64,000 nt of DNA from Epiperipatus broadwayi (GCA_028023455.1 JAQFVV010000030.1:8890876-8954875); one strand, 5' to 3'. Positions 24,014 through 38,270 are shown, numbered from the stretch's first letter. Made by a program: numbers and translations. Notes: a model not told the origin generated them from the sequence alone.

Positions 24014-24072
24014 ATCCAAGGTTTCTCACTGATGAAAGCCATAACCTAGAAACTAGTCTGGAGATATTGGAT
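24014..24072 (+). ncRNA. Degenerate hammerhead (family A)
   Basis: CUGAUGA (24029-24035), GAAACUAGUC and both stem I strands are kept. Stem II reads AAGCCAUAACCUA and no longer pairs well. Inner stem I has a C-A mismatch. Probably weak or inactive. Confidence 0.65.
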
Positions 24073-24179
24073 GAGTAGGCACTAGATATGGATTTTATGC
24101 ACAAGCTTTCTGTCATCCATTGATCATCCTGGCTTGCACTGAGTGGCATTACTGTGTGGAGAGTTTTGCCTGTTGCCTA

Positions 24180-24810
24180 TAATCATTTATCAGGATCTGC
24201 TAAGGAATAGTGGATCTTATTAATAAAGTGACCAACAACCTATTCTGAATATAGAGTACAAATTTGGAATAATTTTTGGTCTGAAGAACACCAAGAATTG
24301 ATTAACTATCGAATTATGCAGGAAAGATTCAGCGTAAAAGATGATGGAAGTTAGATCCAATTCTTTAGAAAGCAAATGTCAAAATTAAGGATACGGCATG
24401 ATAGAAAGCCAAATCATCAAAATTATTCGACATAACTTATGCTTTTGTGTGGAACAGATGGTCATCAACACTGACTGAAAAGCCAAGTAGCTGAATTTTT
24501 AAATGCCATTAGCTTGAGCCACCAGAATTAGGATGGAGAAGGCATGTTCACTATATCAAGCAGCAATCAAACAAATGGAGTGAGGTATCTATTGGAAGCA
24601 TTAGAATAAAAAATGATCAAAGATTCCAATCGTATAGATGGTGGCAAAAGAAAAGCTCTGATAACAAAGATAGAACATTTCCTAGTCCAAGAAAACAAGA
24701 CACTCCAGAAAAATCTCCAGGGAATTCACCATGTCACGGAACTAGTAATGGAATAGAAACTGGCTGGTTCATTATCTGATGCCCCTAGATCTGTTAAATG
24801 GAAAATATTT
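24180..24810 (+). pseudogene. gag-like central region relic
   Basis: Stop-interrupted frame reading SEYRVQIWNNFWSEEHQELI, INYRIMQERFSVKDDG, then IQFFRKQMSKLR, and further on a Ser/Pro/Lys-rich tail with TFPSPRKQDTPEKSPGNSPC. The pattern of an aromatic-rich helix followed by a basic segment fits the capsid-like part of arthropod Gypsy-type Gag. I cannot place it in a named family. No zinc knuckle is visible. Confidence 0.4.
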
Positions 24811-25444
24811 TAAGGAGAAAGAAAAGTAATAGTATGTTTTCAAAAAGTTAAAATGTATGACAATCCTGAAAGTTACATTAAAATTACTAAAGGGAAATCA
24901 GCATCTTGCTAGAGAGCAAGAGTGACTTATTGATATTGAAAAAAAAAATTAATAATTCAAATATTGGAAACATATGATCAGGATAATTATTTATTGATTT
25001 ATGCCGGGAATGAAAATTTTCTTATTAAAGTTTATTTAGATATATCCTATTTTTAGTGATGTGTTGGGGTTTGGTCATGTATATGAGACATTATGTTGTC
25101 ATATGATTTATTGTATATTGTGCTACCACAACATTTTTTTATTTTTTAAGTAGTTGAGTATTTGTTGAAATTTATCAGCTTCTAAGACTCAAAAGGGGAG
25201 TAAGACTTAATTTTCACATGGTATTTATTGATCTCTAAGACTCAAAAGCCTGAGCAAGGCTTTACTTTCAAGTGTTATATCCTTCGGCCTTTGAGACTCA
25301 AAAGGGAGCTGGGTTTATATCAAATTTTGGGTAGCTCATCAGAAGTCAAACTGGGATAATCCTTCTAATATCCACTGCTTTAGCTTACATCTTAATGTTC
25401 CATGGTGAAAATTTTATAGGTCCTAGAATTGAAATCCTATGCAT

Positions 25445-25910
25445 TCTTTATAGCATTCACTATCAAGCAAATCTCTGCACATGGACATATATATGCTGTA
25501 ACACTATTTATGAAATATAAAAAAGTAATTAGAGAAATCAATAAAAGTTTTGTAGTAATAAAACAAATGAAAAGTTCACTGTCCATCTTAAAGAGTTGGG
25601 ATTTGTAGCTATAACAAATCTGATGCAGACCAGAATCATACTACAATACTGCAGAAAGACAAAAAATATATGTTTAATAAAAATTCATGTGTAGATGCAT
25701 GTCACTTGAGTAAACTGCCTAAAAAAATTTGAAAGAAGGATTAGTTTATGCATTTGGTCATGTTTATAAATTTACTTCATAATAAGGGTGAAATAATAAT
25801 GATAAATTGTTGTAAAAGAATTGCTTAGTATCTAAAAAAATCAAAATTTGAATCTGTTCTAGTTTGTCTTTCCTGGACTGAGTTTTAAATAAAAATTTCC
25901 CATATTATCA
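25445..25910 (+). repeat. 3' LTR of the gag-only element
   Basis: Partner of 21305-21850. It is shorter because the (TG)n stretch and an adjoining 60-80 bp are missing. Just upstream, 25180-25330 contains three diverged repeats of TAAGACTCAAAAGGGGAG-like text. Confidence 0.75.
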
Positions 25911-28900
25911 TAGTAAAACTGGATGGCAAAGCTAAATGTAATATTAATATTTTGGAAGTTAGAAATTATCGAGCTCTAGGCAATTTTCTTTTTTCCTATG
26001 TTAATGAATGTAAGTAAAGAAAGAGAGAAAAGAAAAGCTATTTTTATTATTATTTATTTATGTATAAAGTCATGATGTATCTAGAATTTGTATCCACAAC
26101 ATGTTTTGAAGAGAGTAAAGATTGTGTTTTTCAAAAAATAGGTTGTAATTACACAGAAGTCAGATTTTCCCTCTCTAGTGCATCAAATAGGTCTGAAACA
26201 AGAAACTGGGCATTATCCTAGAAATCCATCATTTCATATTGCTTTGCATTTCAGTCTCATCTTCATTTGAAGCAGTATTGCAGTGATCCACGCTGAGGAA
26301 AGACTCAAGCATTGGTTAAAAGAGCTTTCCACTGTCACCTTCATACTTTTATTTTACTGACTTTTTTTTTTTTTTAATTTTTCAATACTCATTAGAACAG
26401 CCAGTATGATGATTTTATTTAATAAAAAAAAATTTGACAAAGTGTGGCTAAGTACCAGAAAATCCACACCAATCAAAATACCTGGAAAAAGCAGTCAGCT
26501 CAAGAAAATAATGCGGAAGTTTGCGAAATCAACCAAAAGGCTCTATAAGGCTGTGAAGGAAGAAATGGACAGGGCCATATAAGTTACCCAAGATCTATTG
26601 ATATTTTATCTCATGTAACATCACTAGTGTTGCTGTATTTACTCTCTAATATGTGTTCAAAAACTAGCATTATAGGAGAAACTAAGGAAGACAACAGTAA
26701 ACATATTAAAGAACAATATTTGAAAAAAGCATAGTTTGTGATTTTTTCAATATTTAACTTGATAAAATCTTCTTTTACTACTATGATTTTCAATGTTTTG
26801 TGATATGTATTAATATATACACAACACTTTTTTTAATTGATCCATTTAGTTTGTGTTTGTAACTCAATTCAAATGTATGTTTTTTTATACACATATACTA
26901 GTTAATATTCACAGCCCTAAGAAATTATGCAATCCATTAGGGACATGCAGGGATGGCAGTATTGGTGATGATTGTTCTTCTGGAAGTTTTCCCTAAACTT
27001 TCTTTTTAGAAAGTTTGGTGCCTTTGAGTTTTATTTTTATTGAAACTGAAAAACAAATAAGATATTTTTGGGAGTACTTGTACATTTAAATTATAAATCA
27101 TCATCAGATTGGTTAATATTATTATATATTGGAATGGGATTATTTTTTTTATTTGAATTTTATTAACCATTCAACTTTCATATTTATTTGAACAAAAATA
27201 CACAGTAAATATATTGATTATATGGATATATCTTTGATTGTATATCTCATACATCTTATTATCCAGGTTCAAACCTGTCACACTCTAAATGTTAGAAATT
27301 TACTGTTACAATATGTGTCCATATGTGTGTGTGTATATATATATAGCTCTCACTTATATAAATACATGGATATATATTTGTACTTTCAAATCATAATTTA
27401 TAAAAATTATTAATAAATATTTGGACCAAAAATAATTGCGTAGTTTGATATGTCTTTTTTTTTTATTAGACATTATTATCTATATTTTTAATTATAATGA
27501 AACTATTAACAAAAAGTTCAAATGTAAAACTTATTTATCAAAATTTAGACTTATGAAGAAAAAAAATACTTTTTTGAAAAATTTTAAAAAATGGTAATTT
27601 CTTGGCATTATTTTTCTTGATATTTAAAGTTTCTAGGCACATATATTATGTTATCTTAGCATTTTGCAGACTGAAATATTATGAGCAGTATGTCCTAAAG
27701 TGAAATTTATATTCTTTGCTCATAAAAGTGGTTGTCATAATTTTTTATAATAATAGAATGTTATTGATTATCTGATTACATATAAGTAGTGTTCGATTTA
27801 TAAATATATGAAACATAATTTTTTAGGAAGTTTGTATATACACTGATGAAATTTTACATTGCCTTGTATTTGGCCAATTATGAATTAAATAGTTTCTTCT
27901 ATAATACCCACTGACAAATATTTGTTGATTTGTTTTTAAATGCTAATTTTGAATTTATTAGTAGATAATACATATAGCATGAGTATAAAAGCTTTTTATC
28001 ATAAAATTAAATATTTATTCACAAGTAATAATTCAATAAGCTAATGTTTTAATCTTTTTATCTGATACTTGACTGAAAACATTTTTTAAATTTTATTTAT
28101 AAATAGATCTGAATAAAATTTAGTGAGTTATATTCTATTTCTGATTCAGCGAATAATTTTTTTTTCTTAGTTATCTTTGTGCATGCTAAAATAAATAAAT
28201 CATTGTTGAATTAACAAATTAAGATTTAGCTTACATGAATATTTAAAAGTTATTTTGAGACCTAATAACAAGATAGTTTATAGGGCTTTTTTTTAAAAAC
28301 CAAAATTGATTTTTAAAGTTCACAAAAATTAATAAGTAGAAACAAATTCCATCATATATCAATCTTATTATTTCATTATATTTGTGAGGAATCTATATGG
28401 GAGTAGTTGATACAGTTAAACAGACTGATTAAACTGATTTGTTTCATATTGGAGTTGACAGGGCTGCGTATTGTCACTTATTCAATTATTACTCATATAA
28501 TGAGGGAAGCCATATTTCATGAAAAATAAATCTAGCTTCAGGATTGATAAACAACATCAATAACTTATACTGAAAATAAATGAATTAGAAAAGCAAATAT
28601 TTCAGAAATTCTATAGTCAAACTAGCAAATAGTGAAAACTTTTTACCTGATACTTGACTGAAAAAAATGTTTTATTTTTTTTTCAAGAAACATAAACGAG
28701 TAATTTATTTTTGTATTCTATAAATTAAAAAATAACTGTCACTTGTCTTACTATTTAAAAATGCTCCTAATGTATTTACATTTTAATCAGCATTGATTAT
28801 TTCATAATTTTTTTATGTTAAGATAAATAAGTGATAATTAGTAGAAAAATTAAAGATCAGTGAAAAAGTGAGATTATAGCAAATATAAAGACTATAAAAA

Positions 28901-29573
28901 ATATGAAAGCAGATCAACAGCTGATATCATAATCGCTAGTGAATGACTAGAAGTGGTTAACATTTAGATTCCTTGATTCATTTATTGATGATAGAAAGGA
29001 TTGAGTTGTCAAATGATTCATTACAAGTTAAAAAAAACTTACAAAATATTTTTAGCTGTTAAAGTTCATGCTTCTAAAATCAAAGAGAATTGTTCGAACC
29101 ATAATGTTTTCTGTGACTATATTTATATAAGTTGGATTTGGAGGAGAATGACAAGAAAAGTATTGAAGCTTTTACATTATAGTGCTAGCAAATTCTTGAG
29201 AATTTTATGGACAGTAAGGAAAACGAATAAGTAGGTGAATTCTTAAGTGATGTATAACTACTTTTGTTGAATCATGAAGTGATTAATTTATTGCAGAGGT
29301 ATATGAAATAGTGCTGGGAAGTTTGCTTAGTTACAGAAGAGGACTGATAATGAATTGGATTGATACATAATAAATCAAAGTGTGATAAGTCATTCTGGAG
29401 AAATGTTATTCATTTTATCTCCAGGAGTAGACATCAATGTGATGCTACCACATAATAATAATTTTAATATTTATTAGTATTATCTTTGTTTTTTATTTGT
29501 ATTTTGTGTTTTAAAAACAAATCTGTTGTTTTAAAAACTAAACTATATTTGTGTGAATGTCATTCTATTGTAG
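25911..29573. other. Intron, no recognised gene
   Basis: AT-rich. 26440-26590 is a slightly less AT-rich patch (GTGTGGCTAAGTACCAG...) with no motif. 27314-27346 is a GT/TA microsatellite. The + ORF at 29001-29234 (basic, IWRRMTRKVLKLL) has no recognised motif and no partner exon. Confidence 0.45.
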
Positions 29574-30091
<518 letters not shown>

Positions 30092-33000
30092 TATATTGTG
30101 ACCTCCTTTTTTGATCATCAACTAATCTAGACTCGTGTTTGGCATTTTAATCCGCCTTTGTATCCTTCTCTCTGAATGCTGGAATCATGTACACGAATCT
30201 GACCGCATGTGTCATGGCACCAGATCCATTCTTTGTAACCTATCATACCCTCATTATCAAGGCTATAAGCATAAAGAAACAAAAAGGTTAAACTAACGAA
30301 ATGATTCCTATATTAAATAAAACTAGCATGAAACTATAGATCTAAAGAAGATCACAAGGTGATTAATAAAGATAATAACTTCTGGTCAAACCAGCTTTAA
30401 AATCCACACAAACAAAATGTGATGAGTTAAATTTGATATTCAGCAAACTAATAAATAACTAATAATTATATCTCTGGAATGATTATGAAATTAAACTTAT
30501 AAATGAAATGATAAGTAAATTATGATGTAGATGACTAAGTGGATGATGAAAAGAAGTGATAAATAAATAGTAGAATGAAATAAATCTAAAATGAAGAGAA
30601 AAGAATGAAGATGTATGAGAATAATGAATGATGAAGATGATGATAGAATAAGAGTTAATGAATAGTTAAGATGCTAGAAGAATAAAGTTAATATATGATT
30701 AATCAATTATGATAATGAATTAAAGTCAAATGAGAATGAATAAATAAAAGAATGATCAAGATAAAATTGAAGAATAATGTTGATGATGGAGACTGAAATC
30801 TGAAACTATAAACTAATATTGTATTAAATGGTAAAAAGATAAGCTAAATAAAAATAGGGATTCCAAGCTTGACACAACCAGAGTATTTATCATAAAGTTA
30901 AAATAAGTTATGCTTTGTGACAAAAGAAGTAATTTACGTCTTAAAGTTTAGTTGACTTTCATAAAATAGTGAAAGTAATATACCTTTAAGTCTAACTATA
31001 ATGAATAACTAGATATAAAATTTATTACAAATTTAAATTCTACCTTGAAACTTAACAACTAATTCTTCTCAGGGTTCTAGCATTTCAAAATTATTATATA
31101 ACTCATATTTGGATCAGTGAGAGAGATTTTGCCACTACCCAGATATAATGCACATGACAGCTCTTAATATAAACTTAAATTAACAACTGTATTCATCAGT
31201 TCTAAAGAAACTATAACTAATATACTAATATAAACTTTAAAATTTAGGAATAAGAATGACTTTTTAATTATTAAAAACAATAACTTACCAAATTCCTCTT
31301 CTCAAATAATTATAAACCATGTGATCAAGATCAATGAACGATAGCTCTGCGGGTTCAACTAAACCGATTAGATCAATATTATATTTATCTTTTAATCTAT
31401 TTCTTAAAATAATCTGTACTCTTAAGTTATTACCATTTTGATTATTATGTGATGATGCATTAGATGTACCCTTAAGTGATAGGGCTTAACAAAATTATTT
31501 TGGTATATTAACCAATAGTTAAATGTACTATATTGGTTGATAATGATTTCAATATATAATCTTCTGATATGTCGATAGCAATAACAATAATAATGTGTAT
31601 ATGGTGATTAGCAATAAAACTACAGGCAACTAAATAAATTTTTAAATACAACAAACTTTATTTACAAATTTCAATTCAGAGACATTGTATGAAATAAAAC
31701 CAATACATCAAACTAAACTCAGGAATGGAAAAATACTTGGTATCCCATTGACCATATTCTTAGTCAATACGACCAACTTATACAATGATATTCAGAGTAT
31801 CACTTATTACTGTTTAGCCTATCTTAAAGAATAAAATAATGAAACTTATTTAAGCTGAACCAGCACTTAAATTACAAAAACAACAGTATATTTAGGACTT
31901 TAGGGTATGCACAAATTTTAAATTTAGAATTGAAAAGTTATAAAGTCATGCATCATACTAAAGCCATTTCTTTTATCAGAATGTGATAAGGGCAATTATC
32001 ATTCTGCGCAATTAATAATTGATTAAAATTTGAGATGAATAGGTTTAGTGTATTAAAGCAGGAACAGATATCAAAAGTCAAATACACATATCACTAAACA
32101 TTGCCTATGTCCACAACCTAATCATTGATTACTTAACTGATCTTACCAATCCATTGTCAAATCATTATTCAATGAAGATAAATCCACACTGCCCACATGC
32201 ATCTTTTGCTTTTACATCTACAAGTTCTACAATCATTAATAGATTTTGGTTTAATCTGTCTATAACTGATGAAGATCCTACAACATAATAAAACACTATT
32301 ATAATTAGGCAAACATAGCTAGATCAGTGTTCCTTAAGTTAACTCTATTTTATCCTTGCTATTGTATCTTGAAATACTATATTTCACCATACACGGTGGA
32401 AAACTAACTTTAACCTCATGAGGGATTAAACAATAAAAAGGGAGGCTCTACAAAACAACATGACAATTGTATAATAATATGGCTAATTCTCATACCTCTC
32501 TTTGGGTATACAAGTGTGAGTTTATTCTCATCACAGGAAAATAGAATTCAAACCATGGATATCCTCTTTTGGGATTAATTATGCTAACCATGCATTAATT
32601 ATTACTCAGCCTCTACCAGACTATCCTCTCATGCAATCAGCAATGGGTGATTCTCCCTCTGCCCATGCTCACTATTAATATTAATCTATTTGATGCCATT
32701 ATATGTAGCATATACTTAACAGCTAAAAGCTATAACAAATCATTCTCAATACCATAGCAAGGTAAAACAACACCAACAGTAAAAGTGGAAATATACATAT
32801 TCCATTTCACAATGCAGACCTATTAATGTATTAATAGACAAACCAAAATATATGTCAAATGATCATTAATTATTTTAAAATGACAATTATACTTTTGTTA
32901 GAGCAGCACCACACATTTAAGCAATAAAGATCAATCTGCATTTATATTCAAAGTGGACAAGTTCATTCCTATGCAAAATTAAGAAATGAAAAAGTGCTTA

Positions 33001-35233
33001 GATTGATTTTTCTTTTATATAAGAAAATAATTGGTCTGTAGTATGACAAAATATCTGTTTGTTCATCTTTAATAAAATATTAAAATCTGTTTAACAAAAA
33101 AATACAAGAAATAAATCTCTCTTCCTCTCTGTCTAGATGTACGATATATATAATATCATGTTTTCCCTTAACTGGAAAAATAAAATACATGTAATAGAAG
33201 TATATATTTTACACATCTTTTTCTCTTTAACTCAATATATATTTTATACTACAATAAAACACATATGTTTAAAAACAAAATTCCCAAATAACACATGACG
33301 TAAGTATTATAAACTAACATAACGATAATAAAAAAAAATAAAAGAACATTTTCTTCCATTAAATTTTATCCTATTCATCCAAGTTATTTCATCCTTGTGA
33401 GTTAAAATGATAAGAACTGATATTATGATGAATAAACACTCCCAAATAACGCATATATATACTTTATGATTATCCTATTCGATCCTAAATAAGACACTAT
33501 TTAAGTACTTTTCCAAAGGCAATAAAATTATTTAATGGTTTATTTATCGATGTCAATATAGTGAAATTAAAATTCCAACGTTTCAAGTGTAGCATAATTA
33601 AAATCAGTTTATCCACTTTTCTCTAGATAATTTTCCTTAATAACTTTATAGGTTATTTTAATCTTCAAAACAAACTTTTTAAATACATTTATTGATTTAT
33701 TCGATATTAACATAGTGAGACAAGATGTAACTAAAATCGGTTTATTTACGTTTTAATCCAGATAATTTTCCTTGAAAATGACTAGAATTTTATTAAAATT
33801 AACATATTTAACTTTTTAAAATTATTTATTGATTTTATTATTTTCTCCGCGGTAATATTTGTAACACTTTAAGTAATTGGGACATTTATTAGACATTTTT
33901 TTTTTTAAAAAAAAAATCTTATTTATACGTGTTGCACAGTTAAAATTTTAAAAGTAAATATTTATCTATTTACATTTCCATTGGTAAGGTAATAACTGTT
34001 TAACAATACTAAGACGAATTCATCCAACTATAAATACGATATCCTTAGCATTTTGAATTAATCTGTAATCGTTCATTTCTATCATGACACAAGTTCGGCC
34101 CTAAAAACAAAATTTGCAGATGAGTTTTTATTTCTTAATAATAATAAACAATAAATTTATACATTTTCCTTTTACTTTATTAAACTTTAGATGATTTCAA
34201 ACATGACTTTTTGATTTATTTCCTATATATATCATAATACTTTTCTTCAAAATTATTTTGAATTATTTTTTTCTTGAGATTTTAATTTACAAACACAATA
34301 TTGTTCTGCTGGTTAATAAGAGTGGCGCGAAATACAAACAAACATTATCAGCTCTTTATTTTAACTGTAAATAATTCGTGCGTCATTTTTAAAGAAGAGA
34401 TTTTAAAATTATGAACAAAATAAAAGCAAAAGCTTATTTTTTCTTGAATTTTTCTGGGTTTGAAGCAATATTTATGGGAGTAAGTTATGATGCACAGGGT
34501 TTCCATTTCCTTTCCAGTATAACTTTTAAGAACCATCAATCGACGGAAAATGGTGTTTAAAGTGATATCAAGGTTTGAAGATTTCTATTCCATTATTTTA
34601 GATAACAATATATTTTAATCTTTATTCAATTAAATTCCAAATTTTTCTGATTTTTAGTTTGTTTTTTCTTCCTTATTTTAGAAGATTAGAGTTGAAGTCT
34701 GTTGTTGTTTAGCTCTCTTTTTCTTAATCACCCCCCCCTACAACTTTGTAAAATAATATATATCTTTTATTACAATGCATTGTGGTGCTAAATAAACCAA
34801 TAACCTTAGTGTGAATATATTAATATTACCCCCCTCTACTTTCATTTTAAACAACTACTCACAATATGCAAGGCAGTTCTGGATTCACTACAAAAAAAAA
34901 ATATGCTTAAGAATTAACTCTAACAATTCATTTTACAGGATTAACAAATTTAATTTATTTACTAATTTATTTCAATTATTATTCAACAATAATAAAATAG
35001 CAATATATTTATCTCCCAATTAATAACCATACTTTTAAATTGTTATTTTATCCCTATAGTTTCAAACCTACACTAGGTTTGAAATCTCATCTCCACTCAA
35101 GCAGATTTCCTAGTGCATCCAAAACAGTCTTTATTTAAAGCCACTTATTAAGATTTTCATGCCAGATATATTATTATGATTTAAAATTTTGGATTTTTCA
35201 CTACAGGGACCTAAATAAAAGGTCACAATATAT
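30092..35233. repeat. Possible TIR-bounded insertion, non-coding
   Basis: The block begins ATATTGTGACCTCC (30093-30106) and ends in the reverse complement AGGTCACAATAT (35220-35231), a 12-bp inverted match. A second GGGACCT lies at 35206-35212. The interior lacks any recognisable ORF or transposase. It contains a GATGA/AATGA-rich stretch at 30470-30790 and a C8 tract at about 34731. A decayed DNA transposon or non-autonomous element is possible, but the match is short. Confidence 0.25.
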
Positions 35234-36510
35234 ATATATCATTTGTTATAAATCTTTATAATGTAATAACTGTTACAATGAAACATCATTGCAAATGACA
35301 TTTTCAACTTTTATTATAACCATCCTCCAATTTAAAAATGACATAGATAAACAATAGATATTAAAATTGATCAATAATTCTAATGCCATTACTGCTCTGT
35401 GTACTTTAAAGTAATGGCAGATAACATTATGGTTCTTTGTCATGATATTTTAAAGATTTAGTTGCAGAATAAATGCTTATAGAGCCAATGACTTTTTATA
35501 TTCTATAAATATAATGCTAAATATTAACTTCTCATTGATTTTTTTCTATAAATTATTAATATTTTAACATGCTCTAATCTTTTATATTTCATTTGTTTCT
35601 TCGTTTGGCTTGACTTAAACATCACTGTAGACAATTTGTAATGATTTTAGTAAATATTTTATATACAATTGTTAGGTCTATAATTTTTAATATTTTTTTG
35701 ACTTTTTGTTTATTTAAATGGCAATATCTTTATTGCATTTTCCAATCATCTGATACTTCCTTATCATTAAGTTCATTGGGATGTAACTTTACTTAAAATT
35801 TCTTTGGTATTTTTGTCCTTTTTTTTTTTTAATCCACTTTTTGAAAGAAAACATTTGCACATCTCCCCATTTTATTATAAATATATAACCATTTCAAATG
35901 ATGCCATTATTATAGGGGTTAATTTATTTTCATGTTCTTCATGATTATACAGTTCTTTGTAGGCACTTTCATTTACTTCATATGACCATATTGCTAAAAT
36001 AATTGACTTTCATTATCAAGGTATTTATATGTTAAAACTTTAATTTTTTTCTGTAACTTATCTTGCTGTAGTTCCTTATGTTATCATTAACTTTTCTTTC
36101 ATATTTTACAGAATTCTAGATATTCAGTTTCTCTAAATGGATTTCTTTTTTAATAATTTTTAATTTTTTGTGTGTAAACATTGTTAAAGCAGACTATTAT
36201 TGTTACATTGCTGCTTCTCTGTTCCTACTATAAGTTGTACATAGATAACATAGTTATCCATCCAGCAATGGCCAATAATTGGGTATCTAGCAATTATTAG
36301 TTAAAGATAAAAGTGTTGAATTAATTTATGTTGATCATTTAAGTGCCAATTTACTGTACTGACTATAAAAACAAATAATGTGTGAACTTCACTACTGGTG
36401 AGAGCGATGTCATATTCTTAAGTGGTGCTAAATCCATAGTTATTTTCATCTTATTTATGCAGGTTTTTTCTGATTTATTTTCAAAGTCTGTCAGTATTTT
36501 AAATCAATTT
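35234..36510. other. Intron, no recognised feature
   Basis: AT-rich. Degraded T-rich stretches only. Confidence 0.45.
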
Positions 36511-36587
36511 ATAAATTCAATTTATCCAAACCACTTGTAACACTTTTTAGCCAAATCCTTTATTGTACATATATACATACATCTTAT

Positions 36588-36615
36588 GTTTCGACTGTCT
36601 TGCAGTCTTCTTCAG
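36588..36615 (-). ncRNA. Hammerhead-like core of Penelope terminal repeat
   Basis: On the minus strand: CUGAAGA, one unpaired A, GACUG-CAAGA-CAGUC hairpin, GAAAC. Stem III can form as ACAU-AAG-AUGU with cleavage base A. A matching stem I is not evident, so this is called hammerhead-like only. Confidence 0.55.
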
Positions 36616-37721
36616 AGCTATGATATAATGAACAAATAAAATATATAACAATACATAATTAAACAGAAATAAATATAATTAAACCCAAATAAAATAATCC
36701 AGTTAATATAAAATAAAATTTACAATATAAATACAAAATAGAAAATAAATATAAATTAAACTTGTATATTCCTAACTGCATATATACATATTGAAGAACA
36801 ACTATTAATCTAAATATATTAATTTTTAATAATCTCCTAATTACTTCTATTCCTTATAAACTTAAACTTTATTCTTATTAGCTCCATCTCAATGATATAC
36901 TTAATAATTTTATATTTATATAATTATCAGTTCAACAGTACTTCATTTAGTAATATTCTTTTTAATTTTTAAATCATATAATATCTATTATTAACTTATT
37001 CATTCTTCTGTTAAAAATAATAATTTATATCTATTATTATTTTTTATAATATCTATAACCTATAATTTGTAATCTGTATCTTACCCAGTGTATTTTAATC
37101 TTTCCAAAATAATAATGTTTTTTTTTTTTTTAAATTATCTCGTACTCTAGCTTCCTCTATTATATATTATTTAAATTAAATATATCTTTATCTACTACAA
37201 CACTATATATATATTTACACCTTAACTTTTGTTATTATTATATAATTCTCTTATAAATATTACACTTCTTTATATGCAAACATTATAAGTTCTTCCCACC
37301 ATGTAATATCTATAAATATACCCATGTGTATACTTCTTTGAAACCTAACCAATTTTTTTTCAACCCATAATTTATTTATAAATAATATTCTCTTTATATA
37401 TTTATATATATCATACCATTAACACCTTTTTATACACTTTATCAATACTTTTATTTGTATTAAACTAACAGTTTTGATTGTCCTGCAGTCATCGTTAGAG
37501 TTCTTGTTAATTCTATTACAATATTGTGTACATTCTCCATAATCATATATTATACACTCAAATACTGCTTCTTTATAATGTTTGTCTTCAGTGTTTTCAC
37601 TTCTTATGGAAGTAATACAATTTTCTACTTCTTGTTTTCTTCTGTATTGATTTTTATTATAACATACCATTAACATCTTTTTATACACTTTATCAATACT
37701 TTTATTTGTATTAAACTAACA

Positions 37722-37749
37722 GTTTCGACTGTCCTGCAGTCATCATCAG
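37722..37749 (-). ncRNA. Hammerhead-like core, 251-bp unit
   Basis: Minus strand: CUGAUGA, an extra U, GACUG-CAGGA-CAGUC, GAAAC. It is flanked by a perfect 20-bp inverted pair (37690-37709 with 37751-37770), created by the inversion. The sister core at 37471-37498 is mutated (CUAACGA ... CAAAAC). Confidence 0.5.
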
Positions 37750-37967
37750 ATACAAATAAAAGTATTGATAAAGTGTATAAAAAGGTGTTAATGGTATGAT
37801 ATGTTATAATAAAAATCAATACATAGGAAAACAAGAAGTAGAAAATTATATTACTTCCATAAGAAGTGAAAACACTGAAGACAAAGATTATAAAGAAGCA
37901 GTATTTGAGCGTATAATATATGATTATGGAGAATGTACACAATATTGTAATAGAATTAACAAGAACT

Positions 37968-37995
37968 CTGATGATGACTGCAGGACAGTCGAAAC
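37968..37995 (+). ncRNA. Hammerhead-like core, 251-bp unit
   Basis: Same core as 37722 on the + strand (CTGATGA at 37968-37974, GAAAC at 37991-37995). Stem III could form as CUGU with ACAG around a 9-nt loop, but the expected A-U pair next to the cleavage base is A-A, and stem I is weak. Confidence 0.5.
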
Positions 37996-38153
37996 TGTTA
38001 GTTTAATACAGATAAAAGTATTGATAAAGTATATAAAAAGCTGTTCATGGTATGATATGCTATAATAGGAATCAATATATAGGAAAAGAAGAAGTAGAAA
38101 ATTATATTTTATATATTTATCTCAATATAGCTTAATTAAGAACTATGTTTATA

Positions 38154-38270
38154 CCAATCTCATCCTAATACCTGAATCCCTATTAAATTTTGGTTTTATC
38201 TTTTGTTATTAGTATTGCTTTTTTTATTTTCCTTTCTTTTAATATTATATGTATCATTTTTATTGAACTT
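38154..38270 (-). pseudogene. Penelope-like GIY-YIG C-terminus, decayed copy
   Basis: Reverse-complement sister of 38345-38477. The frame is broken by stops, and fragments such as ERKIKKAILIT remain readable. Confidence 0.5.

Larger units (their letters stand above)
23399..24175. mobile_element. Family A element: full minus unit plus inverted plus unit
   Basis: On the minus strand, a complete unit runs from about 23811 down to 23399 (about 415 bp). It is preceded in tandem by the tail of another unit (23886-23812), giving the head-to-tail junction TTTTTAACAGTTTGAGCAAG. From about 23890 to 24175 a third copy is in + orientation. The element interrupts the gag-like relic. The fact that tandem units join seamlessly is the hallmark of retrozymes replicated through circular or concatemeric RNA. 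Confidence 0.8.
21301..25910 (+). mobile_element. LTR retroelement with gag-like region and no pol
   Basis: About 500-bp direct repeats at both ends (LTRs at 21305-21850 and 25445-25910) enclose a gag-like, coiled-coil coding relic. No reverse transcriptase, RNase H or integrase motif is present, so it is either a non-autonomous element or has lost pol by deletion. A family A element is inserted at 23399-24175. A purine tract (AAAAGGGGAG, about 25191) lies upstream of the 3' LTR. The LTR pair diverges at many sites, showing an old insertion. Confidence 0.65.
37419..38065. repeat. 251-bp units, tandem on minus, inverted at centre
   Basis: Successive minus-strand units have cores at 37471 and 37722, a 251-bp period. 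A + copy (37796-38065) is inverted about 37750. Units encode similar frames (SIRSENTEDK, YDYGECTQYCNRINK), but these cross the ribozyme-like hairpin (DDDCRTVETV), so the frames are probably incidental. Such short tandem units with one hammerhead core each are the shape of retrozymes or Penelope pseudo-LTRs. Confidence 0.65.

Noticed and set aside
37419-37942. 89- and 90-aa minus ORFs and their + sister as a conserved protein
   Set aside because: Similarity comes from the repeat unit itself; the frame crosses the hammerhead-like hairpin and differs in stop position between copies.
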